A stretch of 64,000 nucleotides of DNA from Pollenia angustigena (lineage: Eukaryota > Arthropoda > Insecta > Diptera > Polleniidae). The stretch covers positions 29,875,882 to 29,939,881 of the forward strand of contig OV884059.1 of NCBI GenBank assembly GCA_930367215.1, in the 5' to 3' direction. Within the stretch, counting starts at the first letter, position 1; each line of letters begins with the position of its first letter. The position numbers and the translations under genes are program-made. Under the pieces are notes generated by a model. The model had not been told where the DNA came from. It saw nothing but the letters and a program-made list of their open reading frames with translations, and ran no database searches. Positions 46,897 through 56,394 of this stretch are shown here, in pieces.

Positions 46897-47105
46897 TCAT
46901 CGGCTTAATATGCAAACCTGCTTTACAGGAGAGACAAACACCTTTTTATATTGCATATTTGCAGCTCGAGAGGAAAACCAGAAATATAGTTGGTTTCACA
47001 CACTTCAAGACTCAAATTGAAGAAAAACTACATGCTGGTCGACGAGGCGTATTATTCTTTACCACATGGCATCAAACGAATTGACACATTTGTGTTTTGG
47101 GTCAT
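46897..47105. repeat. Copy of the TCGTCGGCTTAA MITE
   Basis: 'tcatcggcttaatatgcaaa', 'tttgcagctcgagaggaaaa' and 'taccacatggcatcaaa' follow the MITE at 62955-63201. The right terminus is missing. Confidence 0.7.
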
Positions 47106-47256
47106 TATTTATTACGTGAATAGTTCTAAACCTGAACTTGTCTAGAAAAATACAAACTTTGAACTTATTTAACATAAGCTAATTATTGACAAATTAACTT
47201 CGAACTTTTCAGATATTTTTTTAGATAAAAATAAACATTTCTTTGTCCGGAGCTTA

Positions 47257-47639
47257 AGGTGCTATCAGACGGGATGTATTTTACATATGTACTGTCACTT
47301 TTCTTACCCATATGTAATTCCGTATGTATGTCAAAATTTCCATTTTACATACGATTCATAATTTTTGCTATCACACCTGCTTATGTTTTTCCTTATGACA
47401 TTACCTATAAATGTAAACAAAAGCTGACTTTTGTTTACGTTTCAAAACAAACCAGCTGTTTTGTTTATGTTTGCCACAAGAAAATAGAGCGTGTTCTAAT
47501 CGAAAAAGTTACATATGTATTTCCAAATGTATTTTACACATGCAAAGTTTCACATGTATCACACGATGTGTACAACTTTTACAGATGGAAAATTTGACAG
47601 TACATATGTATGTAAAATACATCCCGTCTGATAGCACCT
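47257..47639. mobile_element. Tourist-like MITE AGGTGCTATCAGACGGGATG
   Basis: A near-perfect inverted pair: AGGTGCTATCAGACGGGATG at the left and its inverse at the right, continuing through 'tattttacatatgtactgtc'. TTA flanks both ends (47254-47256, 47640-47642), as in PIF/Harbinger. The 112-codon ORF across it is not a gene. Confidence 0.9.
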
Positions 47640-47704
47640 TTATCGATATTAAGTAATGTTGCAAAACGGGCCACCCTTATGTATATCTGGGCATAGAACT
47701 TAAG

Positions 47705-47889
47705 CTTCGTACAGACGATGGTCAGATCTTACAATGTTGTCATTAAAATTGCCTAAAAATGTCTTGCAACTGTCTGAACATTGTAAGCTCATTTTCTTTT
47801 GGCAGATGTGTAAAATTAATGCATCTGACAATGGCACCATTGTCAGAAAAATGACAATATTGTAATTTCTGACCATCGTCTGTACGAAG
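47705..47889. mobile_element. MITE CTTCGTACAGACGATGGTCA
   Basis: CTTCGTACAGACGATGGTCA at the left and its inverse at the right; subterminal 'tgtcagaaaaatgacaat' is also found at 6721. Probable TTA target. Confidence 0.85.
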
Positions 47890-48208
47890 TTTTAGTTTTC
47901 TTCTATAGAAAAATTAAACTCATTTATTTCCCCAAAAAATCCTAGTTTTTTAATCCCCAGTGCAAACCCCAAATAAAATTTGTTGTCCCTGGGAACAAGC
48001 AAACCCCTAATTCGGGGACAAAACTCTAAGACTGGCAGCACTGTTGGGTAGTGCTGCGAAAGTAGTCAGTATTTTTTTACTTATGCTTACTAAACATATC
48101 TCAGTGTAACCAGCTGTTTTATCTACTTGATTTTTATTCTCTTTCATAACCTTTTTCTTAAACGGATTCGATTAATTTTTAAATTAATAAAGAAAATTAA
48201 TTAAAGTT

Positions 48209-49855
48209 ATGTCGCTCAAGGTTTTATTGTCTAGCACCGATAATTTGTGTGCGCAAGCTTTGCGCCACTATGGAAAACACAATAAGAAATATTTATACAA
48301 AGATGGCAAGAAATATGGAAATATCATCTACTATCCCAGGTAACGAAAAAAGGATTAAATCTAATTACCAACGCTGCTCCAAACAAAAAAGTGTACATAG
48401 GGTGATACGAAAAAAAATATAAAAAATATGCCACCCGATTCAGAATAAAAAAAAAATTAAAATTTAAGGGGGCTGAGGCCCGTGGGGACCCCTGGGTTCA
48501 AAAAACCGCCCGCCCACCGAGTGGTATGTGTGGGTACTCAAATTAAAGGTAATTGTGCAAGAAAAACGAAAATAATAAAATTTTGGGTAGGCGGCACTTC
48601 TAGGGCCCTCTTGGGCAAAAAAAATGTCCCCCCCCCCCACAACACTTATATCTGTTTGGGTACTCAAATTAAAGTTAATTTGCTCACGATTGCAAATATG
48701 TATTTTGTTTTTGTATTCGTTTAATATTTTCCTCTCTAGGTTAATTTATGTATCTTATATCATAGAGGACAAAATCCTTGCGCCCGGCCGAAGGCCGGCT
48801 ATGCAGGGAAGTTTTAGTTAGCGAAACCAGTCTTTCTTATACAAAGAGAAAATCCTTGAGCCCGGCCGAAGGCCGTCTATGCAGACATGCTTTAGTTAGC
48901 GAAGCCGGTCTTTGTTATACCATAGAGGAGAAAATCCTTGCGCCCGGCCGAAGGCCGGCTATGCAGAGAAGCTTTAGTAAGCGAAGCCGGCCTTTGTTAT
49001 ACCATAAAAGAGAAAATATTTGCGCCCGGCGATGCCGGTCTTTGTTATACCATAAAATATTTATAATCGTAAGCAAAATACCTTTCATTCGAGTACCCAC
49101 ACATAGTTATTAGGGTGGGAGGGGCAATTTTTTTACTCCCAGAGGGACCTAGAAGTCCCGCCTGACCTACCTTTTATTATTTTCATTATTTTTACACAAT
49201 CACCGTTAATTTGAGTACCCACACATACCACTATGTGCGGGGCGGTTTTTTTGATCCATGGGGCTCCAGGGGCCTCAGCGCCCTTAAATTTTAACATATG
49301 AAAACTTCAGTTTTTCATAACTCGAAAACCATGCGTTTCCGATACTTTTTTATATTTTTCAATTTTATGTCACTCTATGCACATGGAATTAGATTTGTTC
49401 CGAAGTAAAAGAACAATTCATTAACTTTTTATATTGGTAGAGATCCTAATCACCAAGACCCACCAGTGGAACCGGCAAAACTTTTCAGAGTGCAACGTAT
49501 TAAACCTGTAAAGGGAAATCCATACTGGGAGAAACATTTATTAAAAGAACTGGGCTTGGATGGTAAACAAGGTGATTTTACGGTTGTAAAAAATATACCA
49601 GAAATAAATGCCCGCTTATGGAAAATAAAGCATCTTATTAAAGTCACTCCCATTATGTTTCCCTATGGAGAACCCACAGAAGATGACATTAAACATACAG
49701 TACTAAAATCTAATGGCGAATGTATTGTAACCAAAGAAATTGGTCCAGTTGAAGAAAGAGTGCAGGCTCTGGAATCTTTTGAAAAAGATCCAAAACGTCT
49801 GGACACAGATTTGTTGAGAAGAGATTCTCGTCTTAAATGGCAAAATCCATGGTGA
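48209..49855 (+). CDS. mRpL30: Mitochondrial large-subunit ribosomal protein uL30m
   Basis: The 181-residue protein is encoded by exons 48209-48339 and 49441-49855. The intron starts GTAACG and ends TTGGTAG, splitting an Arg codon. Exon 1 gives a mitochondrial-type N terminus (MSLKVLLSSTDNLCAQALRH) and 'YKDGKKYGNIIYYPR'. Exon 2 carries the uL30 fold: 'AKLFRVQRIKPVKGNPYWEK' followed by 'HLLKELGL', then 'KNIPEINARLWKIKHLIKV', and an insect-type C-terminal extension after about residue 110 ('LRRDSRLKWQNPW' end). PYWEK, KNIP-x-x-N and K-H-L-I-x-x are shared with human MRPL30. The protein is a component of the 39S mitoribosome. The 1.1-kb intron is mostly a foldback element. The gene converges on Torsin. 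No frame damage. Confidence 0.95.
48392..49385. mobile_element. Foldback-type TIR element in mRpL30 intron
   Basis: The left arm (48392-48560) with 'ttaaaatttaaggggg', 'ctgaggccc' and 'gtatgtgtgggtactcaaat' is inverted at 49195-49385. A second inner pair 'gggtactcaaattaaa' / 'gagtacccacacat' also lies at 48659 and 49089. The outer ends are near CATAGGGTGA and TCACTCTATG. The core is the 82-bp tandem array. No target duplication is clear and the ends are uncertain by about 10 bp. Confidence 0.85.
48766..49052 (-). repeat. 82-bp GC-rich tandem array in mRpL30 intron
   Basis: Three full units and one partial, marked by 'gcccggccgaaggccg' at 48782, 48860 and 48942 and a shortened one at 49024. 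It is the same unit as at 8615-9040 in opposite orientation. Confidence 0.9.
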
Positions 49856-49882
49856 TAGTGAGACGGTCACATATATGGTTAA

Positions 49883-49929
49883 TTTATTTTCTTTAATTAT
49901 GCTTAAATATGTAAAAACATATAAATAAA
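49883..49929. terminator. Overlapping poly(A) signals of mRpL30 and Torsin
   Basis: AATAAA on the plus strand at 49924-49929 serves mRpL30, 69 bases after its stop. On the minus strand AATAAA (plus TTTATT, 49883-49888) would serve Torsin, 71 bases after its stop. The Torsin signal lies between the mRpL30 stop and the mRpL30 signal, so the two 3' UTRs would overlap. Confidence 0.6.
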
Positions 49930-49958
49930 AAAAATTTAAAACAAGTAAAGTACTTTTT

Positions 49959-51043
49959 TTAAGTAGACATTACTTCGACAGCTACCTTCTTATCCAATTT
50001 CTTGCAACCGGATGTAGAAAAAATGCCATAAGTACGGTCATAAGTTATGGCATCTTTAATAATATTTCTGCAAATAATAACCAAAAATTAATGTTGGAAA
50101 AAAGTGTTCTTTTTTTTAAGTTAACTTACTCTATAGCACCCTTTTTAGGATCTGCATGCCAACGTTTATACTCTTGTTCAATACATTTGTAAACGTGGGA
50201 TTTCTCTAAAGGAAGGAATGGTATAAAATGATCTATCACATGGGCTTCTATTAGACTGGTCTTTTTAAGACCACCCTCTAAGTTATATGCTGCTTTTTCC
50301 AAAATCTGTTCAAAGTGCCCCAGTTGAGTATCTTCTCTTAAGGTGCCACTCTTGATGAGTTGACCCAGCTTATCGGATATGTATACGCCGGCAGTGTTTG
50401 AAAGAAAAATAAAAATAGCTTGGGTAGTATCCTGACGATTTACAAATGAATTATAGTCCACTAGGGATGTTAAAGATTCAAAAACTCCAGTTGGCATTTT
50501 ATCTACTTCATCGAATATGAATAAAGAACGTGGACAATTTTCAATACTCGTGCGCACATCACGATATATACGTTCGGTATACAAATAAGCATCCTGAGAC
50601 ACAGGGAAATCCGATCGGCCCATATATTTATGCACAAATTTACTTTCCGATCCTTTTTCATAGAGCTTATTAGCAATGAGATCTGCAACAAAATTCTTGC
50701 CTGTACCGGGGGTGCCATGAAAACTTATAACCAACGGTTTGCGGGAATTACGTCTTCCGCTAAAATGAGCCTCCAAAGCTGGTATTAATTGTTTTTGAAC
50801 AATATGTTGACCAAATAAAGTTTCCGATAGCTCACGTTTTAAACCAGCAATATCTGCCGGAATACTTCGTTCATTGCAACATTCTGTCAAACGACAGTAT
50901 GTTTGTTCTTTTAGAAACTCAAATTTAAACGCTCCTAATCCAACCCCTGCTGCCACACTTAACGAAACTGGATCAAATAGCCCAGCAACATCGTGCAGAA
51001 GGGATAAACACGCTACAGATATTAAAATAAAAGAAATGACCAT
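49959..51043 (-). CDS. Torsin: Torsin, AAA+ ATPase of the ER lumen and nuclear envelope
   Basis: Coding exons 51043-50130 and 50067-49959 are joined across a 62-bp intron (GTAAGT...TTTGCAG) to give 340 residues, the usual torsin length. The Met at 51043 starts a clear signal peptide (MVISFILISVACLSLLHDVAG); the open frame upstream to 51181 lacks one. Walker A is GTPGTGKN (about 112), Walker B 'LFIFDEVDKM' (about 178), sensor 1 lies in 'IFIFLSNTAG', and the last exon supplies the torsin-specific 'STSGCKKLD' with the redox-sensing Cys, then ends 'KKVAVEVMST'. Torsins have no conventional sensor-2 Arg finger and are activated by LAP1/LULL1-type cofactors; they act in nuclear envelope and lipid homeostasis. 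Exon 1 ends at ATAGA in front of GTAAGT, and without splicing the protein would lack the C-terminal motif. Convergent with mRpL30. A nested pair of MITEs begins 135 bp upstream of the start codon. Confidence 0.95.
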
Positions 51044-51178
51044 TTTCTGGGCAGTACAAGAAATAAAATGAAATCGTGTAAAACTAAAATTGCAAACAAA
51101 AACATATGTGCGCAGGGCTGCCAGATAATTTTGTTTAAAAATTGTAAATTTCCTGAGAAAAATAAAAAACGTCTCTCG

Positions 51179-51587
51179 CAAGGCGAATAAATTTTTCAGG
51201 TGGCGTTGAAAGCACAGTTCAAGGCGAATTCAACAAGGTAAACTCAACTCGTCAGCCGTTCATCAGCTGTATCCACAAAAATCATGAAACGTCAAAATAT
51301 TGTTTTGTTTTTATACTGAAATTTGACAACAAGTAAGAAAATTGCAAAAACAAAATACATGGAGTTAATTCGCCTTGCTTTGTAGTTGTAGAGTTGCACT
51401 TACCTTGTATAAATTCGCCTTGGCACAGTTGTGCTACTTTTTTTTTTAAATTAGAGAGAGGAATGTCAAAAGTTACGTGTGTTTTTGACATATCGGCCAA
51501 CGAAAGCAGCAACAAAATACATTGTTGTGTTTTTGGTGTTGTTACTTGTTGTAGTATCGACACCACCGTTTACATGAATTCGCCTTG
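51179..51587. mobile_element. CAAGGCGAATT-family MITE beside Torsin (outer)
   Basis: CAAGGCGAATAAATTTTTCA at the left, TTTACATGAATTCGCCTTG at the right, flanked by the perfect octamer GTCTCTCG at 51171-51178 and 51588-51595. The inner copy 51220-51422 is inserted into it. It begins 135 bp upstream of the Torsin ATG, so it is in or next to the 5' UTR or promoter. Confidence 0.93.
51220..51422. mobile_element. CAAGGCGAATT-family MITE nested in 51179-51587
   Basis: CAAGGCGAATTCAACAAGGT at the left, ACCTTGTATAAATTCGCCTTG at the right (described by its last 11 bases, AATTCGCCTTG), flanked by the perfect octamer GCACAGTT at 51212-51219 and 51423-51430. An extra internal terminus AATTCGCCTTG lies at 51367. 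Confidence 0.93.
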
Positions 51588-51595
51588 GTCTCTCG

Positions 51596-52198
51596 TTTTG
51601 AAAAATCGTAAAAAAAATCGGAAAACTTAAAATTTATTTTTTTAAACAATTTTTATTCGATTTAAAAAAAACATGGTGGAAAACATAAGAATAATTGTTA
51701 AACGCTGACAAAAATTTTCGAGTTTTTTTATATAGACTTTGACGCTTGGTATGACAAAAAATTGTCAGGTGAAGACGCTATGTAAGGGAGAGTTGTCATT
51801 ATTTTCCTACGTATTGTCAAACTAATTTATTTGATTTTTGACGCTTGTTTTAATTTGTTCCCCTATTTTCTTTTGTTTGACGTTATATGGGTTTTAAAAT
51901 TTAGAACAAAATTTATTATGTCCTAGGTACATAATTACTTCATGAAGAGTGTTTTTGAACGTCGAGGATCGCATTTTTTAATCTTAGAAGATTTCTCACA
52001 TGGGAGAAACTCTAAAGACGTAATGTCCAATTATATCGCCAATGTGTATGTTATATTCGAAGGTGCCACAATATATTGGCTACAATCAAAAGACTTTTGA
52101 TTTTTATTGCCCAACGAAAAGGAAGTGAAATGTGTTGGAAACATTGGACAAAGCTGTTTTGTTATTCCTATAGGTTATGTTCACCATTTTATTGAATG
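51596..52198. other. Torsin upstream interval, no gene seen
   Basis: AT-rich. About 51730-51790 ('tgacgcttggtatgacaaaa', 'gtcaggtgaagac') resembles half of the MITE at 58143-58277. Confidence 0.5.
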
Positions 52199-52206
52199 AA
52201 TGAAAC

Positions 52207-52528
52207 CAAGGCGAATTTAACAAGGTAAATACAACTCTACAACTACAAAAAGCCCCATGTATTTTTTTACAATTTAATAGGCGGCTGTCAAAAATGCTGA
52301 CAATGCAAAAATTGATTGAAAAACAAAATGAAAATTTTGTTTGGGTAATAAAAGAGATTATTAAATTCACTTTAATTATACGCAGTTTTTTAAGAAATTT
52401 TTTCGGTTATTTTGGCGCAAAACATAAACAAAATTATATTTTGACGTTTCACTATTTTTTTTTTATTCGCCGTGGAGACAGCTGATAAACTGCTGACGAG
52501 TTGAGTTTACCTTGTGGAATTCGCCTTG
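52207..52528. mobile_element. CAAGGCGAATT-family MITE, third complete copy
   Basis: CAAGGCGAATTTAACAAGGT at the left, ACCTTGTGGAATTCGCCTTG at the right, flanked by the perfect octamer AATGAAAC at 52199-52206 and 52529-52536. It shares subterminal 'acaactctacaactaca' and 'actgacgagttgagttt'-type sequence with the copy at 51220, in opposite orientation. Confidence 0.93.
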
Positions 52529-52559
52529 AATGAAACCATTGTACGACTTATTGCATAAT

Positions 52560-52960
52560 ATAGGAAAAAATCGAAATAATATGGCGAATATCATATACAA
52601 TAATATTGCATGTATATGGGCCGCTTAACACGAGCTGATTCCTCTGTGAGATTTTTCCATAACACTTACTTTAATCGGAGAGGGAATCGTTTTAGATGTT
52701 GGTCAAGAATTGTATAACACTTATGTAGATATTATCTTACAACTAGTGAAATGATCGCCGTATAATTGTTGAAAATATGACTCATACAGAGTGTCGCAAA
52801 AGGTTCATTCGATGATGGTTTCACGAAAGATAAATTGTAACATAATTTGTTTGTGCTCCGGAAATAATCATTTAAAGACGTTCTTAAAACTTATATGACA
52901 AACATTCCAAGATTAAAACACGAACGTGTCAGTATAAATAAAAAAGAAATACAAAAAAGA
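52560..52960 (-). repeat. Dispersed repeat shared with 34740-34990
   Basis: The inverse of 'caacaattatacggcgatca', 'gaaaccatcatcga' and neighbouring sequence lies inside the hAT element at 34303-35250. No gene. Confidence 0.6.
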
Positions 52961-53074
52961 AATAATTAAAAAAGAGAAATGTTTCTGTTATTATTTCTCG
53001 TCAGATTATCACCAGAAGATTATTTAAGAAGTGGTATAATCAACCAATCGTTTACAAGCACCATATTCTGGCTA

Positions 53075-54350
53075 TTTATTTATTTAATTTATTCGTCTAT
53101 GGAATTAATCCTTACAGACTATTTATACTACAAAAATGTTAATAACTCAAATAAAATAATTAATTATGAATTAAAAAAAGTTATTATTTTACTTTAGGTT
53201 ACATTAGTATTTAAAGAAAAGTCTTTACATCTCATTAAATTGAATACATATTCGCCTGAGAGGGTCAGCGTTTAGCTCTAACAACTGAACGGATAATAGT
53301 GAGAAGTAACGTGTTGGTCGTTGAGGAATGTTGAACGAATTATTGTTGATCAGAAAACCAGAGCAAACATTACCGTTAATAATATTCAATATAAACGAGA
53401 CATTTAACATTGATCGTCGGCTTTTTAAAGTTGGCAGCTTAACAAGGGCGAGTCTGCTGGTATATGTTGGAAGACTTAATGGCTTGAAAATTAAATTTCG
53501 AAGACAGAACAACAGGAATTGTTTTTGCACAGATTCTCTCCTGTCGATATAAATTTGGTACATAGGGTCCCAAATTATGGAAGCATACTCCAAAATAGGT
53601 CTCACAAGTGATGTATATAAAGCTTAAGTTATATAAGGGTCATTGAATCCCTCCTCTGGCTTTGTTTACCATAATTGGTATATGATTAATGAAACTTAGT
53701 TTAGGATCCAATAAAACACCAAGATCTAAAAAGCAATCCACTTTTTGTAGTTGATAATTGCCCAGCATAAATTTTACAGATATCGGTCGCTTTCGGAGCA
53801 AACGCATATATTTGCACTTTTTTAGATTCAGCTCCATTAAATTTGAACTACACCATTTGTAAAACGAACCCAAGTCATTTTGGAGTAAAACATGGTTGGA
53901 GTGTTTACTAATACATACTCAGGAAAATTTACACATCATCAGCATACATTAAAATATTTGAAAACTGAATAACTTGTGGTAAATCGTTTATAAACAAGGA
54001 AAATAAAAGCGATCCAAGGTGGCTGCCCTGTGGTACCCCGGATAATACATTTATATTTTTCGAGGATTCATTTTTGAAAAGTACGCTTTGTTTTCTTTTT
54101 TTTAAATATGAGTAAATCCACATTAAGCTAATATTAGCAAATCCCATCAAGTGTAATTTCTTTATAAGAAGTTTGTGATTGACTTTATCAAAAGCTTTGC
54201 TGAAGTCTGTGTAAACTACATCTGTTTGTTTTCTTTGAAAAAACCGCGATTGACTATTGTAGTAAGTTGTAATAGATTTCTTGAAGTTGAACATCTTTGT
54301 TGAAAACCGTGTTGGAAGGGAGAAATTAAAGTGTAGGTAGGTACTTCTTT
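53075..54350 (-). pseudogene. Second LINE copy, reverse transcriptase pseudogene
   Basis: Same family as 2716-4912 at modest identity. Reading leftward: 'LISPFQHGFQQRCSTSRNLL' (54345), 'YTDFSKAFDKVNHKLLIKKL', 'LSGVPQGSHLGSLLFSLFIN', catalytic 'YADDV' (about 53930), 'WCSSNLMELNLKKCKYMRL', then 'RPILEYASIIWDP' and the C-terminal tail to 53225. At least two frameshifts (about 53925 and 53620) break it, and everything upstream of the RT palm is gone. The 3' UTR motif 'gtctatggaattaatcctta' at 53095 matches the first copy. Confidence 0.9.
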
Positions 54351-54369
54351 AATTAACATGTATGTATTT

Positions 54370-55060
54370 AATATTAAAATATAAAAACCTAGTTACCATG
54401 ACATATAGGCTCTTCGGAAAAACGTTTTGTATGAAATGGGTTTTCCGAAGATCCTATTAATTTTGGTAACTAGGTTCTTCTATTTTTCTATTATATACAT
54501 ATATTCCGGAATATTTTGCTATAAAACTTAACTAGTTCGCTCTTCAAGTGGCTGAGTTATGAGTAAATGACCATGACTGCTTCTAATTTTTACTTATGTA
54601 TACAATAAAGTTCTTATAATGAACTTTATTTTTTCTTTAACACCTGAAATCAGTTTAGGACAAGACTAATAGTGAAAATTAACAAAATCGGATCATAAAT
54701 GACAGAGTTATAGAAAAATAACTACTATTTTTTTCATCCAGAATTCGTCACAAAGGCGCAAATATGAGCTAAGGGGATCGAAGTTGATACTCTTTTTATA
54801 TAAAGAGTATTATATGTTAAAAAAAGACAAATCGGAACACATCAGTGTCTTTCACTTTACCTTGTTGTTTTGTTTTAATTGACTCAGAATTCCCTCTACA
54901 TTGGCAGAAAACTGCGGTAACGTTTTAATATTTTGAACACATTAAGTAATTACGCATTTCTTAGGGAAGAGAAAACTTAAACACTTAAGATGTCTTGCTT
55001 ATAAAATTTGTTTTGAGCTGTTTAATATCTAAACATATACAAACATTTAAAGTTTATTAT
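54370..55060. other. Repeat debris, no gene seen
   Basis: 54380-54560 holds the 'gaaatgggttttccgaagat' block of family B, once direct and once inverted. The rest is unassigned. Confidence 0.5.
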
Positions 55061-55070
55061 TAATAGGTGA

Positions 55071-55235
55071 GTGCCCCGGTAGGCTAGCTGGTAGTGAGCA
55101 AGTCTATCAGTGCCGGAGTTGGTTCGATTCCCGCCAGAGACTCTGGTTTATTTCCTGCAGACAAGCGTAGAGCTTCGTGGGAATAGCTTAGGGAGTTAAA
55201 ATTAAAAAACTCCTCTATGAAGTGTTTAACTTCAA
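55071..55235 (+). mobile_element. tRNA-derived SINE (plus copy)
   Basis: 'tgccccggtaggctagctgg' (A box) and 'ggttcgattcccgccagaga' (B box, GGTTCGATTCC) are spaced as in a tRNA promoter, then a unique 3' part ('gtagagcttcgtgggaatag') runs to an AT-rich end. The copy at 12333-12496 shares the head. It would be transcribed by RNA polymerase III. Confidence 0.85.
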
Positions 55236-55249
55236 TTTTTTATTTTAAA

Positions 55250-56115
55250 CTAGCTGACCCGGTCCGCGTTGCTGGCCCTAAGCAAACATTAGTTACCAGA
55301 CGATTTAAATTAAGCTTTAAACGAAATTTACGGCCTTTAAAATTTTCCTTCCGTAAAAACCTAAGTTGGACCATGACGATGATTTTATAGAAAAAAATCG
55401 TCCAAATCGGTCAAGCCGTTCTCAAGTTATGCGCTTAATAGAAAAAGTGGGCGTAAAAGTAGGCGTAACACATTTTTCTTTCGATGAAAACGTAAAATGG
55501 ATTAATACAAACATTTAAAAGAAAAATTTGTCAAATCGATGGAGCCGTTTTTTGATTTTAGGTAAATCGAAAAAAGTGTGCGGGGCAAAATTTTCTTTCC
55601 GTAAAAACCTAAGTTGGACCATGGTAATCATTTTAAAGAAAAAATCGTTTGAATCGGTCGAGCCGTTCTCAACTTATGCGCTGAATAGAAAAAGTGGACT
55701 TAAAAGTAGGCGTGGTACATTTTTCTTTCGATGAAAATTTAAAATGGATTAATACGAACATTTGAAAGAAAAATTTGTCAAATCGATGGAGCCGTTTTCT
55801 GATTTTAGGTAATTCGAAAATAGTGGGCGTAAAAGTGGGCGGGGCAAAAATTTATTTTCGTATAAATCTAAGTTGGACCCTGGCGATCATTTTAAAGAAA
55901 AAATCGTCCAAATTATTTAGAAGTCATTGGTGGTGCAATATGAAAATTGGATTTTGCCACGCCCCTCCGCCCGCAGACCGAAAATCAGACTTCACACTGT
56001 CACCCGCCTGAATATTCTGAAGATTTCCTGAAAATTTCATAAAAATCGGACCAGCCGTTTTAGAGTGCATACGTTACATACACACATACATCCTATTTTG
56101 TATATATAGATAAAT
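55250..56115 (+). repeat. Family C repeat, second copy
   Basis: Starts CTAGCTGACCCGGTCCGCGT, with three diverged modules of about 240 bp ('tcaaatcgatggagccgttt', 'aagttggaccatggcgatca'), and ends 'tacatcctattttgtatata' plus 'tagat'. The ORFs at 55528 and 55775 are repeat shadows. Confidence 0.75.
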
Positions 56116-56119
56116 ACAC

Positions 56120-56345
56120 TAATATTAATTGTTGACGGAAGTCTAGTTTCTATATGCATTTCACTGGTTGCTTAGGCCAGACCATTAGGAAACATTTTTC
56201 CAAAGAATTCGGAAAAGGTAAAAATATTATACAAATAATACTAAAACCAAAGAGAATTACATATGTTAAAGTTTTACTTGTAAATTATTTCAAAGCTAAT
56301 ACAAAACACCAACAATAAACAGTGAGTTAACCTGTTCTTTTTAGG
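56120..56345 (+). repeat. Dispersed repeat shared with 17740-18010
   Basis: 'cactggttgcttaggccaga' and 'caacaataaacagtgagtta' match the earlier region. No gene. Confidence 0.65.
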
Positions 56346-56394
56346 AGACTACATAAAATCGTAATTTTTAGAAAAAAATCAGCAAATCGCCAAC

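Noticed and set aside
47259..47597. 112-codon plus ORF
   Set aside because: It lies wholly inside a palindromic Tourist-like MITE.
51044..51181. 46 extra codons upstream of the Torsin signal peptide
   Set aside because: The extension starts inside the MITE at 51179, and the Met at 51043 gives a good signal peptide and the family's usual length.
55071..55145. Possible functional tRNA gene
   Set aside because: A and B boxes are present, but no acceptor stem or proper anticodon arm closes and a second copy has an A-rich tail; a SINE fits better.
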